This document shows positions 32,300 through 43,041 of a stretch of 64,000 nucleotides of DNA, piece after piece. The stretch covers positions 669,001-733,000 of the forward strand of contig JAYKKM010000042.1 of the NCBI GenBank assembly GCA_035772405.1. The letters run 5' to 3'. A program made the position numbers and the translations under genes. The notes beneath the pieces were generated by a model. It was given only the letters and a program-made list of their open reading frames with translations. It did no database searches and was not told the DNA's origin. The first letter of the stretch is position 1. Each line of letters opens with the position of its first letter. The DNA comes from Chrysogorgia sp. JL179-B06. Lineage: Eukaryota; Cnidaria; Anthozoa; Scleralcyonacea; Chrysogorgiidae.

Positions 32300-33130
32300 T
32301 CAATGCGATACCAGCATGACGTTGTATTCCGATACCACTCATTCTCACCAAAAATCCGTCAAAACTACCATCAATAATTTCATCAAGCCGAATAATTGCC
32401 CACCTCTGCATCTAACCGTATTAAAAACCCTAGAACGGCTGTCATATATTTCCTACCTAATTAAATCCATAAACCTGACAATTCTGGTATGCCGATTGTT
32501 TCCGCTTGTAATTACCCCACCGAGCTCATTTCCAGTTTTCTAGACAACGTTGTCTCCTTTCGTTAAGAACCTTCTTATATCAAAGATACTAAACATGCCT
32601 TACACATTTTCTACCTGTTACGTTTCAGTAGTTCCGATAAATTATAAAATTTATTTTCATTATGGGCGTCAAGTAGTTATACACCGTCATTCCACATCAT
32701 GATGGCCTTGAAGCTCTGAAGTTTTTCTTTGATTAGCGTACGCAGTTAGAACGCTCAACATCCAAGTCAGTCTGCTTAGCAGAACTAGTGCTTACCCTTG
32801 ACAATTTTTCGTTTCACGGTGAAAATGATCAACAAGTAAGTGGTGTTGCGATGGGCACCAAAATTGGTCCAAGCTACGCTAACTTATTTGTTGGTTATGT
32901 TGAAAAACAGGTTTTTGAACGATACACAGGTCAAATTACCTGATTTCTTCGACAGATTTATTGATGACTGTTGATGACTGATGACTCGGAACAGCGTCAT
33001 GCTCACGTTTCCTTTTAGAGCAGCTCGTCAACTTTGTTGATGATTTTTATCCTACTCTGTAGTTCACGTGGGAAATCAGTGAGACATGTGTGTCGTTCCT
33101 TGATATTTTAATTTCGATTAAAATGTGTAT
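32300..33130 (+). pseudogene. Penelope-like reverse transcriptase relic
   Basis: Plus-strand frames give the ordered PLE motifs with several stops and shifts: LPTSASN and a YFLP...IHKPDNSG motif followed by PIVSACNYPTELISSFLD (about 32390-32540), PSYIKDTKHAL (about 32570), GVAMGTKIGPSYANLFVGYV (about 32843-32903), a FIDDC catalytic segment (about 32950), and FTWEISETCVSFLDILISI (about 33060-33120). This is a canonical PLE, unlike the array family in sequence. Too broken to be active. Confidence 0.75.
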
Positions 33131-33308
33131 ATTTTGTGTATTTCTGATTACTGCGGCGAACGTCTTCTTTAGATACACTGTACGCCACACTGACTATGTT
33201 TCTCAAGCTCCCCATCTTCACGTAATTTAATCAATTCAGCGCGTTTCTCTATATTCTATAGTGAGGGGTAACGTCGTGAACTAATGGATGCAAAATGAAC
33301 TAATGAAT

Positions 33309-33580
33309 GAAAAAAGAACAAGACGCCCACTGGGCGTTAACTTGGGCTATCTATGTTAGTGTATATGCAAATTATTGGCGTCAATGCGGCCATGAGGCTT
33401 TCAGTTTTCTAGAATGGACAGCATATAGGACCTATGAGAATAGGGTACCATGGCACACCATGGGAAGGACTGTAGCATATTGCCTGTTAAAAGGTTGGAA
33501 TTAAAAAGCCCACTCATTATTTTGTATTACAAAAGACATTTTTTATTGATTAATATTATACATACATGGCTAACCTAGAT
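33309..33580 (+). repeat. Dispersed repeat, copy 2
   Basis: Starts ACAAGACGCCCACTGGGCGT and matches 28878-29090, with an extra middle part. Ends near TTGATTAATATTATACATAC. Confidence 0.7.
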
Positions 33581-33695
33581 TAATTGGGACAACATACAGT
33601 AGACATTATTCACAAGTGGCCACCTAATTAATGTTCTTTTACATTCATATAAATTGAAATTGAAAAGGATTCTTACTTTAAAACGAGGTCATTAT

Positions 33696-34353
33696 GCACT
33701 AGTCAATTGAAACCCCAGGGACTATGCGTGGTTTTAACGGGACTATGCGTGGTTTTAACGGTTCTTTGCCGGGGAAATACAAGGTTTTAACAAACATCGA
33801 TCTTTTGGTAGCCGAGATTTTAACATGACTGACCACTGACATGAAAAAGCGGGGATTGTGTAGCCGGGATTTTAATAACACTCGTAGAGTCTGGGAACTA
33901 ATCGATTTAGCATGATCGGACGCTTCAGACGAAAAAGGAAATCCTACTATTAAATTTAAACTTTTTTATGCTTTTTACAATAAGACTATTATTGTTGGTT
34001 TCACATTTGATGTGTCGGTTTGAAAGATCCACCAAGGTCCAAAGGGTTCGTGGTTCTTCTCGAAGTGAAAGCCTATGCGCAAAAAAATCAATTTTGAAAG
34101 AACAGTTATGAAAAGACGAAATGAGAAAAACAAATAGAAAGCCTTAACATTTTTTGTGTTCTGTTTGTTGTAAGAATATTAAACATATAAATGTTTTCTT
34201 ATTGAGAACTTATTAATAACTGCGATCAGGGAAAACTAAATCTTATGCCCGGACAGCCGGGTATTTTATCAACTGAACGGTGTTTTTTAACACTCGTGAA
34301 ATGTTAAAATCCCCGTATAGTCCGGGGGGTCCGTAGTTTCAATTGACTAGTGC
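33696..34353. mobile_element. Terminal-inverted-repeat element with ATTAT duplication
   Basis: Left end GCACTAGTCAATTGAAAC and right end GTTTCAATTGACTAGTGC with a small mismatch inside. ATTAT flanks both sides (33691-33695, 34354-34358). GGGACTATGCGTGGTTTTAA is repeated twice near the left end. No transposase. Confidence 0.75.
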
Positions 34354-35130
34354 ATTATAAGGGATTAATTTATATTCACATGAAATAATTTTATGTTATC
34401 AGCCATTATGAATAAGGTAATAGAGCTTACCAGAAGCTTCTTTGCCAGAAGCTTTAATATTTACCAGAATCTTAATCACCAGAAGCTTATTTGCATCTTG
34501 TTAATAGATAGCATCACGATCATCAGTTCTATGAGGCTATAAATAGGGATCCTAACTTTACAACAATCACCCTGATGTAGACACTAGATTGGAGTGTCGA
34601 AACGTTGGGTCATGGACAGTGCCTTTTAAAGTTATGTTCAAAAAACCTTTTAAAACCAAAGTAGCGTTAAACTATTTCACATTTATCACCTGTTTCCGTT
34701 GGGAAGTTATTTGTATAGAGCTTTTTCATGTGACATCGTATGGGCTATGTTGCTGTACCAAAACAATGAAATGGCAGCCATGTTAATCAATCCTTTGCCT
34801 TTGGGAATTTTAATTTAGCGCTTTTCTTATTGAAAAATGTCCCATTGTTTCACCAATCTGATATGGCCGGTGGCAATGTATACGTGAAAACCCTAATTTA
34901 GTTACTAATTTAGTTACTGCTTGTAATACTGTTTTATATACAGTTCATTGGATATTTGGGCCAAGATAAATTAACGAATATGTTTATTTATGGGGAGAGG
35001 AATTATCCGATACATAAAGATGATTTGTAAATTGCTATGACCTCAGATTGAGCCCATTATTTTTTATGTGAAGACACAGCAGTCACATTTATATATTGAC
35101 ATATTCATACCATTTATATAAGAGATAGTC
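34354..35130. other. Non-coding stretch
   Basis: CCAGAAGCTT-like words recur four times at 34430-34490. Otherwise only the hammerhead-like motif at 34568 stands out. Confidence 0.4.
34568..34611 (+). ncRNA. Degenerate hammerhead-like motif
   Basis: CCTGATGTAG, a 6-bp stem II (GACACT/AGTGTC) with a 7-base loop, then GAAA and CGTTGGGTC. The core differs from CTGATGA at the last base and stem I pairs poorly, so cleavage is doubtful. Likely a PLE relic. Confidence 0.45.
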
Positions 35131-35133
35131 ATT

Positions 35134-35135
<2 letters not shown>

Positions 35136-35166
<31 letters not shown>

Positions 35167-35640
35167 CTTTATTTCTTGAGCGCCATTTCTTATAAAAACC
35201 AAAAGCGCTTTACAGTAAAACAGACATACACTGTAACTATAGTAAAATGACTAGATGTAAATGAACTAGTCAAGTGCATGGGCACGTTTAAAAAGAAATG
35301 TCTTAATTCTAGATTTAAAAATATGTAAGGAGTCAATAGTTCTAATATCCTCTGGTAGCCTGTTCCATAGTAGAGGAGCCATCACTGAAAAGGCTCTCAT
35401 TCCATGACTTCAGTCTGTATTTAGGTACTAGCAGGAGACGTTTGTTAATTGAGCGTAGCAATCTAGTAGGAGTGTATACAGTTAAAGTTTCCTGAAGATA
35501 CAACGGCACCAGGCCATGAAGTGCTTTGAATGTTATAGATAACACTTTGAAATCGATTCTGTCGCTTACAGGAAGCCAGTGTAGATCCATAAGAACTGGC
35601 GTAATATAGAATATAGATAAAGCACTCCACATGAACATGC
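35136..35640 (-). pseudogene. L2-like LINE 3' end with ATT tail
   Basis: On the minus strand, ITPVLMDLHWLPVSDRIDFK and VLSITFKALHGLVPLYLQE are the C-terminal region of an L2/CR1-type reverse transcriptase. After a frameshift near 35390 the next frame continues RAFSVMAPLLWNRLPEDIRT to a stop near 35270. Then comes the 3' UTR and a tail of about ten ATT repeats (35136-35165). Confidence 0.8.
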
Positions 35641-36499
35641 ATTCGTTATAAAAGAGAGATGCACAAATGCTAGTGGCCATATATGCGGTAGTCAACATTG
35701 CTGGTTTGCCTTGCGCTTTGCCTTTGTCGACAGTAGCTTGACAATGAGCAATGTCACAAATATCAAAATGCATTTCATCTATTTAGCCATATGGTTGAAG
35801 TAAAGTTATTTTGGTGGACATGGAATAACAGCAATTTGTTTGGCTGCAGAGTGACAACTTGAAAGTTCAAAAAATTTATAATCAACATTGTTCATTTATT
35901 AACTATTGATAATGCAGTCCAATGTCCATAGGCATAGTGTGCCAGTGAAAACGTTCAGATTTTACATTAAGTTTGTAAACATTTAACCTTTATGTCATTG
36001 TTCATGAACTGTTATTATAATGTTATCTTCTTGGTGATATATCGATATTCCTTCTCACGAAGTGAATCCAAATATACAACCGAAATATGGCGTCTTCAGT
36101 CTTGCTACTATAGTCGTTCGGTATCAAGCTACAGACTGCAGTTTTGGCATTGCGATGCATAATTTTGAATGAGCCACCTTATTAATAAACTTGGCGATGG
36201 CAAGAATTTGGAAATCAAATGTAGAAAACTCGTGAAATCGAGCATGCAAAATTTAGTCGATAAGTCTCGCCCACTATTGCGCAATTTCGCAATTTTGTAA
36301 CGACGACAAAAAACGGAGCCCTTTTTTAAGACTTGTGCTACCACAGGTAGCCCAAGTAATGAATGAAAACTAATGAATGAGAAAAAATCGCACAATTTTT
36401 AGCTAAATAGAACATCCCTGCAGTTTATCGTATAGACACTGTTGTACTGGTGACGTACATGTAGTATCGTAGACACTGTTGTACTGGTGACGGTGTAAT
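35641..36499. other. Non-coding stretch
   Basis: Contains a diverged copy of the 128-bp repeat (35740-35855). TAGACACTGTTGTACTGGTG occurs twice (about 36433 and 36470) just before the LINE fragment. Confidence 0.45.
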
Positions 36500-37290
36500 A
36501 TGGCGTTTGGACGTATGTCCCTTTGCTCCGTCTTCCTGGCGATTGTTCTACAATTTCTGTTGCTTTATTCCGACTTCACTGTATCTGGCGTTCTTCTGTC
36601 CATCTGCCAACAATCTGTATTGACTTCGACGAAAAAGACTTCAACGCTTTGGCCTGGAGGATTTTGATGCCTCCTGTCTCATCTGGCTTCGTCACCAGGA
36701 GTCGTAAACCGGTTGTGACTTCTAAACGTAACTTATCAAATTTCAATGGTTAAATGTCTGGGCTCCTACATCCATGTGGAGATATTATAAGTCAACCCGG
36801 TCCTTATTGTGGTTGGATCAAATCTAATGTCAAATGCGTTTTGTTGAACGCAAAAACCTTAAAAAGTTTACACAAATCTAGCATCGGATATGGGCGGTTC
36901 ACAACATGCATCAGTTTCAAGATCTTATCTACAATAACGAGTCTGATGTTGTTTGTGTAACTGAAACATGTTTGAATAAAGACATTTTGGACCTCGAAAT
37001 ATTGCTTTGTGGTTATTCGATCTATATAAACGATAGAGAAGCTGCACGCCGCGCTGGCGGTGTTTTGATTGCAGTCAAGGGAGCCGCCTTAAAATCTACG
37101 AAGGATTTGGAACTTGTAGTAGTCGAAGTAGAATCCGCCTCAAACGAGAAATTCTTTTTTTATTCAGTTTATTGACCCCCGGATACTGAGCAAAGTTGGA
37201 TGATTTTATTTAGCGAATTTGTCGACGAAGCCTGCACTAAGTTCGAAAATATGATAATTGCTGGCGACGTAAAATTGCTTAAGATCCCAT
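36500..37290 (+). pseudogene. LINE ORF2 N-terminal fragment with endonuclease
   Basis: From ATG 36500: a hydrophobic start (MAFGRMSLCSVFLAIVLQFL), then in shifted frames LHPCGDIISQPGP, which is a decayed 2A-like motif (NPGP changed to QPGP), LLNAKTLKSLH, and an APE endonuclease (MHQFQDLIYNNESDVVCVTE, GGVLIAVKG, ELVVVEVES, IIAGDVK). Same architecture as the LINE at 7485-10816. At least three frameshifts or stops. Confidence 0.7.
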
Positions 37291-37294
37291 GGGC

Positions 37295-37605
37295 GGCAAA
37301 TTTATCTAATTGTGTCGCAATGATGTTGTTTTCACTCATAAACAATCTCAGTTGTTTGCATACTATTATTTTAAAAAGTTTTGCAATAACAGAGATGATA
37401 GAAATAGGACGGTAGTTCCCACAATCATTTTTAGCCCTTCTTTGTATATTGGCGAAATCCCAGCCATCTCCCAATCGTCAGGAAATATTCCCATTTGAAG
37501 TGATATGTTGAAAATGTTGACCAATAACTCAACCACAATATCGCCCGCATCTATTAATAACTTCGTGCTGATACTATCAATTCCTGATGCCTTTGTAATT
37601 TAATT
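37295..37605 (-). pseudogene. LINE reverse transcriptase fragment, opposite orientation
   Basis: On the minus strand: KASGIDSISTKLLIDAGDIV, MGIFPDDWEMAGISPIY and, one frame over, KNDCGNYRPISIISVIAKLF. These are reverse transcriptase motifs 1-2 of a CR1-like LINE. It abuts the plus-strand endonuclease fragment. Confidence 0.7.
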
Positions 37606-38232
37606 TTTGCTCTTTCTTCTGTACATATGTATTGTCTTTCTTATTCAATTCCTGAGATACTAACGACATTCATTTAACAGTCTCTGGTAGCTAAATAGAA
37701 AACATTTAATTTACCTTAAGTTAATTAACTTGAAAATATTCACCGATGGTTAATAAAAAATAAGTTTATTTTAAACATTGTCAAAACGACTACATGTTAA
37801 TTGGATCACAAAAACAGATCATCGACAGTCCTCAGATTTCCATGGGTGACAACAAAATGATCGGATTAAAATCACGAAAAGCTTGCGCATTGTTATTGAT
37901 GAGAGACTATGTTGGAATGAATAAATTAGTTACGCCGTTAGCAAAACGTCTCTAGAGGAATTGGTGTCACTAAACGGGGATATGTTAATCCATGAGTTCG
38001 AGTTCGAGTTAATTTCGAGTTAACCTCGAGTTGACTTAGAGTTACTAGGTAAACCAACAAACTGTCGACCTAACGGTTTCAGACATTACTAGAACACCAT
38101 TTGCATGATAATGGTGAAAATAGAACCTATCCCCTACACAACACCTATCCCAACCCTAATCCTAACCCCCGCCTTAAGTGTCTTCCTAACAATAACCCCC
38201 GCCTTAAGTGTCTAGCTTTCTATTAACCCTAA
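37606..38232. other. Non-coding stretch with telomere-like and GAGTT words
   Basis: GAGTTCGAGTTCGAGTTAAT-type words at 37990-38045. CCCTAATCCTAACCCCCGCC and two copies of CCCCCGCCTTAAGTGTC at 38150-38215, with CCCTAA-like words. No gene. Confidence 0.45.
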
Positions 38233-38242
38233 CACCCCGTAT

Positions 38243-39247
38243 ATCGGACGGTGTAATTTGCGGAATGGCGGAATGGCAGAATGATTAATACTTCTTGAAT
38301 ATAGATGATGTCCTTCCGCGGATCCCGATCAAGCGGGACAAATTCGGCGAGTCGAGGAGGAGGTCGCGTATATACTGGGACGGTGGTGGCGAAGTGGAGT
38401 CGAGGTCGGGGTCAGTGGTACTGGGGAAGCTTTCCAGCGGGTCGGCTTCGTCAACTCGGTAAGACTGGAAGGAAGGTTCGAAGGTTGGTGAAGGTGCCTC
38501 GGTTGGTGACGGAGGTTGTTGGAGAGGTTCCCAGACAGATTGGACATGAGAGCCGGTGTGTAGGACGAACCTATCTGCTCCGCCGCTGTCGGACTTTTGG
38601 GTTGACGATGGGGAAACGGGTCTGAAGGTGAACTCATTGGTGTCGGGATGTAATACAGGGAGTTCGTGACGTCTTCGTTGGAGGGTCGGGCCAGCTTCGG
38701 AAGTGCTCGGCCCATCATCGGAAGCCGTCGAAAAATCATTGGAAGTTGTCGGAACAACTTCGGAATACGTCGGGACGATTTCGGAAGTGGTTGGAGCAAC
38801 TTCGAAAGTGGTCGGGAATGGTCGGAAGGCTCTCGGGAGTCGTCGGGAGGTGGTCGCGTGGGGTCGGAAGGTCTTCGTAGGCCATTTCGAAGCGGTCGGG
38901 ATCTGTCGGAGGGTCTCGGTATCCATCGACGATCGGTCGGTGGTGGTTGTAGTGGAGGTCGTTCGTAGTACCAAGGTCTTGCGGCTGGTACGTGTTTCGT
39001 TGCTGGGTGTGGAATATCAATGTTATAGAAAATATTTTTCATATTGTAAAAAAGCAATTGGAGGACGATGCATTACATTCACATATTACTAATGAATCAT
39101 TTCAAGATTTTCAAGACAGAGTCCTTCGTTTTTGGGTAGTGCTTCCTCGTTGGCGGACATTCTCTATATTCAAGAAGTATTAATCATTCCGCCGTTCTGC
39201 CGTTCCGCCATTCCGCCGTTCCCCCATTCCGCAAAATAAACCGTCCG
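38243..39247. mobile_element. Mutator-like MITE with 10-bp target duplication
   Basis: Flanked on both sides by CACCCCGTAT (38233-38242 and 39248-39257). Ends are inverted: CGGACGGTGTAATTTGCGGA on the left, and on the right TTCCGCAAAATAAACCGTCC. The inverted similarity continues through GGAATGG repeats to GATTAATACTTCTTGAATAT, giving arms of about 65-90 bases. Long terminal repeats and a 9-10 bp duplication are the Mutator signature. The inside is GC-rich with imperfect TCGGAAG/GTCGGGA repeats; the long open frames there reflect that composition. Base 38794, inside this element, is the left edge of the tandem array. Confidence 0.75.
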
Positions 39248-39257
39248 CACCCCGTAT

Positions 39258-40130
39258 TCATCTTGATAAACCTAACCCCCGGCAGAAAACTCGAACTCGG
39301 CTCGAACTCGAACCGAAGTCGAACTCGAACGCAACTCGAACTCATAAATTCCCTGGTCCCCACTAAACGATGTAAAATAAGAAGCAACAACTTTGTCAAA
39401 ACCAAAGACAAATTATAAGAAAAGAAGTTTTACATCTAGTACTATGGTGCTTGAGTCTGGAATTCTTTAACTGCAAAATAATTTGAAGCTATATAGCTGA
39501 ATAATTAAAAAAAAAAACTCTCAAAATTTTTAGATTTGAATTATAACATATTGGAAAATGTTTTGGCATTTACATAATCTTGCTTCGATTTTTCTTTTTT
39601 GTAAATCGTGTTCACTAATCTTTTATATAATAGTTTTTAGTAGGTAGCCCATGATATTATAGTTATCTATACAAATAAGATATTGTACTTTATAATAATC
39701 TGTTTTTAACATGGCAGTATGACAACCATCATTATTCCTATTTTTGAATATTACTATACTTTATTGCTGATCAGGCCACTGTGTTTAAGTATAACTAAAT
39801 AAGTAGTATATTGAGTGGGGGTTCGAGCTCAACCGATGTCAACCATAAATATAAATGCCAAAACATCGCCAAATTTGTGCCAAATCGCGATTTGACAAAA
39901 TTTGGTGTTGTTTCGGCACATTCACATTCACGGATAACATCGAATAAGCTCGAACCCCCACTCACTATACTACTATGGCGGTCGTTAATTGGGCTAGACA
40001 CCCCTCACGTTTTCTACTCAATTGATGTCAAACACACGTGAGACTCACGAAACAATACCAAATTTATACCAAATCACGATTTTGCTTAATTTGGTGTCAT
40101 TTCAGTCACATTTTTAAAAATAGAAAGTGT
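39258..40130. other. Unit 1 spacer with palindrome
   Basis: CGAACT-rich words at 39299-39345. A palindrome spans 39803-39974: TAGTATATTGAGTGGGGGTT on the left is inverted at the right as AACCCCCACTCACTATACTA, with the centre at CAAATCGCGATTTG. Copy in unit 2 at 52363-52534. Otherwise no gene. Confidence 0.65.
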
Positions 40131-40430
40131 CGTTTCAACATTTTCACAAATTTGTCAAATCACATTTAGGAAAAATAGTCGTTTCAACATTTTCACAGGT
40201 TTACGTCACATTTAAAAAAAATAGAGTGTCATTTTCAACATTTTCACAAATTTATGTCACATTTAAAAAATAGTCGTTTCAACATTTTCACAAATTTATG
40301 TCAAATCACATTTAGGAAAATAGCCGTTTCAACATTTTCACAAATTTGTCAAATCACATTTCAACATTTTCACAAATTTGTCAAATCACATTTAAGAAAA
40401 TAGTCGTTTCAACGCTTTTACAAATTTATG
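40130..40430 (+). repeat. Minisatellite beside the second cassette
   Basis: About seven imperfect units of about 35-60 bases built from GTCGTTTCAACATTTTCACA, AATTTGTCAAATCACATTTA and AGGAAAATA. Lies just downstream of the p4 gene. Confidence 0.85.
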
Positions 40431-40508
40431 TATCGTAAAAGTGTCTCACGCGTGATAAAATTGCCACCCGTTATGCAAATTAGATTATTGCCACCTGTTA
40501 ATAATTGA

Positions 40509-41003
40509 TTAGTCCGTTTGCTCACTATTTTCATCGTTTGTCGCACTTCTAAAATGGTGATCGTACACATATTTCGACGTTGTGATTCCTCCCGACAACA
40601 AGCCCAAGAAAGGCACGTACGGTGTCACAACCGCGACAATGCTCTCAACGTCTTTCTTCAGTAGCGAGTCTTTTTGCAACTCGTCATTTAGTTCGTCAGG
40701 GTTCTCAATAGCGTTCAACCCATCTAATAAGCTAGCGAATTTGCTGATTAACAAGTCGGTGAGAAAGGCGTTTGCAATTTCCATTCTCTTCAACTCGTAT
40801 TGGTGCCATATCTTATCGATAACCTTTGCGGACGCTTTTTTAATGTACGCTTCAGATTGGCTTACCACACCATCGCTAGACAGTCTTATTAGTTCAGCTC
40901 TCTTAACATCAATGTCGTCTTCCACAGTTGAAGTACCAGCGGCTTGAGTATCCTCAACTAATTCCTCAATCGTGGGGTTTTCTTCACTTTTGCGTTTCAC
41001 CAT
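40509..41003 (-). CDS. Capsid-cassette protein p4, element 2 copy, unit 1
   Basis: Homologue of the protein at 5569-6117. The start is set at ATG 41003 (MVKRKSEENPTIEELVED) because it lines up with the element 1 start; an ATG 21 bases upstream (41024) is also possible. It has the acidic N-terminal part, Lys-rich helical middle (QSEAYIKKASAKVIDKIWH) and the conserved hydrophobic patch PYVPFLGLLSGGITTSKYV. Its start lies about 24 bases after the ATPase stop. Intact, 164 residues; function unknown. Confidence 0.65.
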   Translation of the reverse strand: MVKRKSEENPTIEELVEDTQAAGTSTVEDDIDVKRAELIRLSSDGVVSQSEAYIKKASAKVIDKIWHQYELKRMEIANAFLTDLLISKFASLLDGLNAIENPDELNDELQKDSLLKKDVESIVAVVTPYVPFLGLLSGGITTSKYVYDHHFRSATNDENSEQTD

Positions 41004-41027
41004 CACGTTATTACTTATACCCATATT

Positions 41028-41627
41028 TTATTGCGGAATAACAACTTCGTAGCTGTATGGATAGCGCAGTGAGATTTCAAGTCTAGCGTACTTATTATTT
41101 TTTAATGCGGTCACAATCGCCGACACTTCTTCTTTGCTAATGTTTCCAAGGTAATCGTCAATAACAACCTTCATATCACTGTTGCTCGGACAGTAAAAGC
41201 AAATGAGCTTACTAATGTTTTCTCTATACGGTTTTGCGATCGACGTCAGTTGTTGTGTGATGACAATAACGCTCAACATAAAATGTCGTGCACTAAAAGC
41301 CAAGTTGACCAATTGACTAGTCCTATTCTTGACGTCCTGCCCACTCGCACAGTCGTCCAACACAATCAGAGTGTTAGTGCCTTTAAAAACATTAGTTACA
41401 CACTTGAGAACAGCGTCAACATTATCCTGTGCACAGTCTATCGCTAACACATCAGGTTCACGTACATATTTCCAATCTTGATACGCTTTGTTCCACTTGA
41501 AAGTAGGACAAATCAACACAATGTAGTCAAACTTACCGCGATACTCAGATTCCAGTGTGTTGAGTAAATAGTGTGTCTTACCACAAGCTGTCATCCCAAC
41601 AATTAGTGTATTAAACGGAGTTTCCAT
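41028..41627 (-). CDS. A32-like packaging ATPase, element 2 copy, unit 1
   Basis: Intact 199-residue P-loop ATPase with Walker A GMTACGKT (11-18), Walker B TLIVLDD (acidic pair at 91-92) and ITQQL. Strongly similar to the element 1 enzyme at 4944-5555 along its whole length, most of all around SARH and KPYRENISKL. The start is 15 bases after the capsid stop. Clean catalytic motifs in a fragment with no integrase argue for recent loss of function or use in trans. Confidence 0.85.
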   Translation of the reverse strand: METPFNTLIVGMTACGKTHYLLNTLESEYRGKFDYIVLICPTFKWNKAYQDWKYVREPDVLAIDCAQDNVDAVLKCVTNVFKGTNTLIVLDDCASGQDVKNRTSQLVNLAFSARHFMLSVIVITQQLTSIAKPYRENISKLICFYCPSNSDMKVVIDDYLGNISKEEVSAIVTALKNNKYARLEISLRYPYSYEVVIPQ

Positions 41628-41642
41628 TAAATTGCGTTTGAT

Positions 41643-42881
41643 TTAATATTGGATTGATTGCAGCCCATTGTTCATGAAGTTGACTAATCCATCACTCATC
41701 ACAAACACCCTACACATGACGTTCGCAGTCGTCGCTTTCTTAGTGATCTCAAGAAGCACACCTGATTGTGTGTTCACAATTTTCTTTCCAGTGGCGACGT
41801 TGTAATTATCTTGGACGCTCCTCAAGTCAATGACTAACGCAAAACCATCTTTATAGAACTTCTGTATGGTCATGAACTGAGCGTGTTCCTCACCCAACCC
41901 AAACAGTCGTTTCGCTTCTGCGTAGAACTTCGACTTCGGAATGCCTTGTGAGTACACGCTATTTGGTACACCTTCAATTGTGACTCTAACACTCTCGATA
42001 TTTGGGTAAAGAAACTCCTCACTGTCTGTTCGCACCTTATTCGTGAAAAGCAACACAATCGCCTTCATGCTTTTTCTTGGCAGATTAACATTCTCGTTCA
42101 CAATGGTCGTGCCTTTATCCCATTCAGTGGTTTTCATCAATGTAACGTGCTCATATGACAAACTACGACCACTTGCGTAACCCGACGCTATCTCATCAGA
42201 GAGCTCCTGGTTATCGATCGTCTCGTACTCAAGCTCGAGGTTCTCCAGAGTGTACCCACCCACACTTTGATTGGATTGCGCCACCATGATGTCTGTGGCC
42301 TTCGGAAGTGTGATCACGTACTGCAAGTTGTTGTTCATGCTAAAAGGAGCGTACAACCCATGGTCATTCATGATCTTGCCAAGCTTTATTCGCTGTTTCG
42401 TTCCAATCACACCGAACATCAACGCGTTGCTAACCTTAGCAGCGTTTCCACTTGTCGCGCCACTGTCGTCCTTAGAAATTAGCTTTCTCAAGTTCTCACC
42501 ACCAACACCATAGTCAATCATTTGGTCTCGCGCAGTAACACTTTCCCAAAGGTCACGATAAACACCAGTGTAATTTTCCCCACTGTTGTCATACACAGTC
42601 TCCCCAGCTAGTCTCACAACAAGCTTCTCAACCAACAACTTGCTCACATTGTTCAAGAACCAGCTTTTGGCGTTTGCATTCTTAAAGTCGAACACTAAAC
42701 CCAACGATCCAGGCACCAAACAGCTACTAACCTTGAGCTTCGGTATGTCAATGTAAAGTTCCTCACCAGGACTGACTTTATTAGGGTTCAACATGATCAC
42801 ATGCTGCGTTCTCGCCCCTTTTATGACGCCCATAGTTGCTCGTCTAAAACCAGGACTCAACTCTGCTGACGTGACGTTCAT
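41643..42881 (-). CDS. Putative major capsid protein, element 2 copy, unit 1
   Basis: Intact 412-residue ORF, exactly the length of the element 1 capsid protein and collinear with it throughout. Shared blocks include GEELYIDIP, KSWFLNN, AGETVYDN, SKDDSGATSGN, LSYEHVTLMKT and PRKSMKAIVLLFTNK. Differences are spread over the protein, as expected for two lineages under constraint rather than a recent duplication. AAAGTATATG at the start recalls the motif of element 1. The PLE copy A promoter lies about 0.7 kb upstream on the same strand. Confidence 0.6.
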   Translation of the reverse strand: MNVTSAELSPGFRRATMGVIKGARTQHVIMLNPNKVSPGEELYIDIPKLKVSSCLVPGSLGLVFDFKNANAKSWFLNNVSKLLVEKLVVRLAGETVYDNSGENYTGVYRDLWESVTARDQMIDYGVGGENLRKLISKDDSGATSGNAAKVSNALMFGVIGTKQRIKLGKIMNDHGLYAPFSMNNNLQYVITLPKATDIMVAQSNQSVGGYTLENLELEYETIDNQELSDEIASGYASGRSLSYEHVTLMKTTEWDKGTTIVNENVNLPRKSMKAIVLLFTNKVRTDSEEFLYPNIESVRVTIEGVPNSVYSQGIPKSKFYAEAKRLFGLGEEHAQFMTIQKFYKDGFALVIDLRSVQDNYNVATGKKIVNTQSGVLLEITKKATTANVMCRVFVMSDGLVNFMNNGLQSIQY

Positions 42882-42933
42882 ATACTTTACACATATTTTG
42901 TTATCTTCAAAGCTGAGACCCTCAAAGATGAGA

Positions 42934-43041
42934 CTACCGTTTTAGCTTGTAATAGTCATAAGCGAACCACACAAATATCACCGCGAGTACCCACAGATTT
43001 TGAGCCAACCAAGCGAGACCCTTCGCACCCAACGTCAACGC
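42934..43041 (-). pseudogene. Membrane-protein C-terminal tail, cut by the PLE, unit 1
   Basis: About 34 codons before a TAG at 42934-42936 encode GLAWLAQNLWVLAVIFVWFA followed by a Tyr/Lys tail. This matches the end of the element 1 membrane protein (SWLASNLWILAIALAWFVYD). The upstream part is replaced by PLE sequence from 43042. This locates the PLE junction inside the gene. Confidence 0.8.

Larger units (their letters stand above)
40509..43041 (-). mobile_element. Polinton-like element 2: capsid cassette fragment, unit 1
   Basis: Order on the minus strand: membrane-protein tail, capsid, ATPase, p4, the same as in element 1. All complete genes are open. The upstream edge is cut at 43041 by the PLE. 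Integrase, minor capsid and the rest of the membrane protein are absent. Confidence 0.75.

Noticed and set aside
32139..32411. 90-codon minus-strand frame as a gene
   Set aside because: Its right part is antisense to the PLE reverse transcriptase relic and it has no recognisable domain.
33307..33504. 65-codon ORF
   Set aside because: It lies in a dispersed repeat whose other copy at 28878 does not keep the frame open.
38150..38240. Interstitial telomere array
   Set aside because: Only a few imperfect CCCTAA words; not a regular repeat.
38285..39057. Long open frames of 229 and 242 codons on the minus strand and others on plus
   Set aside because: They lie in GC-rich TCGGAAG-type repeats of the Mutator-like MITE, are open in several frames at once, and are Ser/Pro/Thr-rich without any domain.
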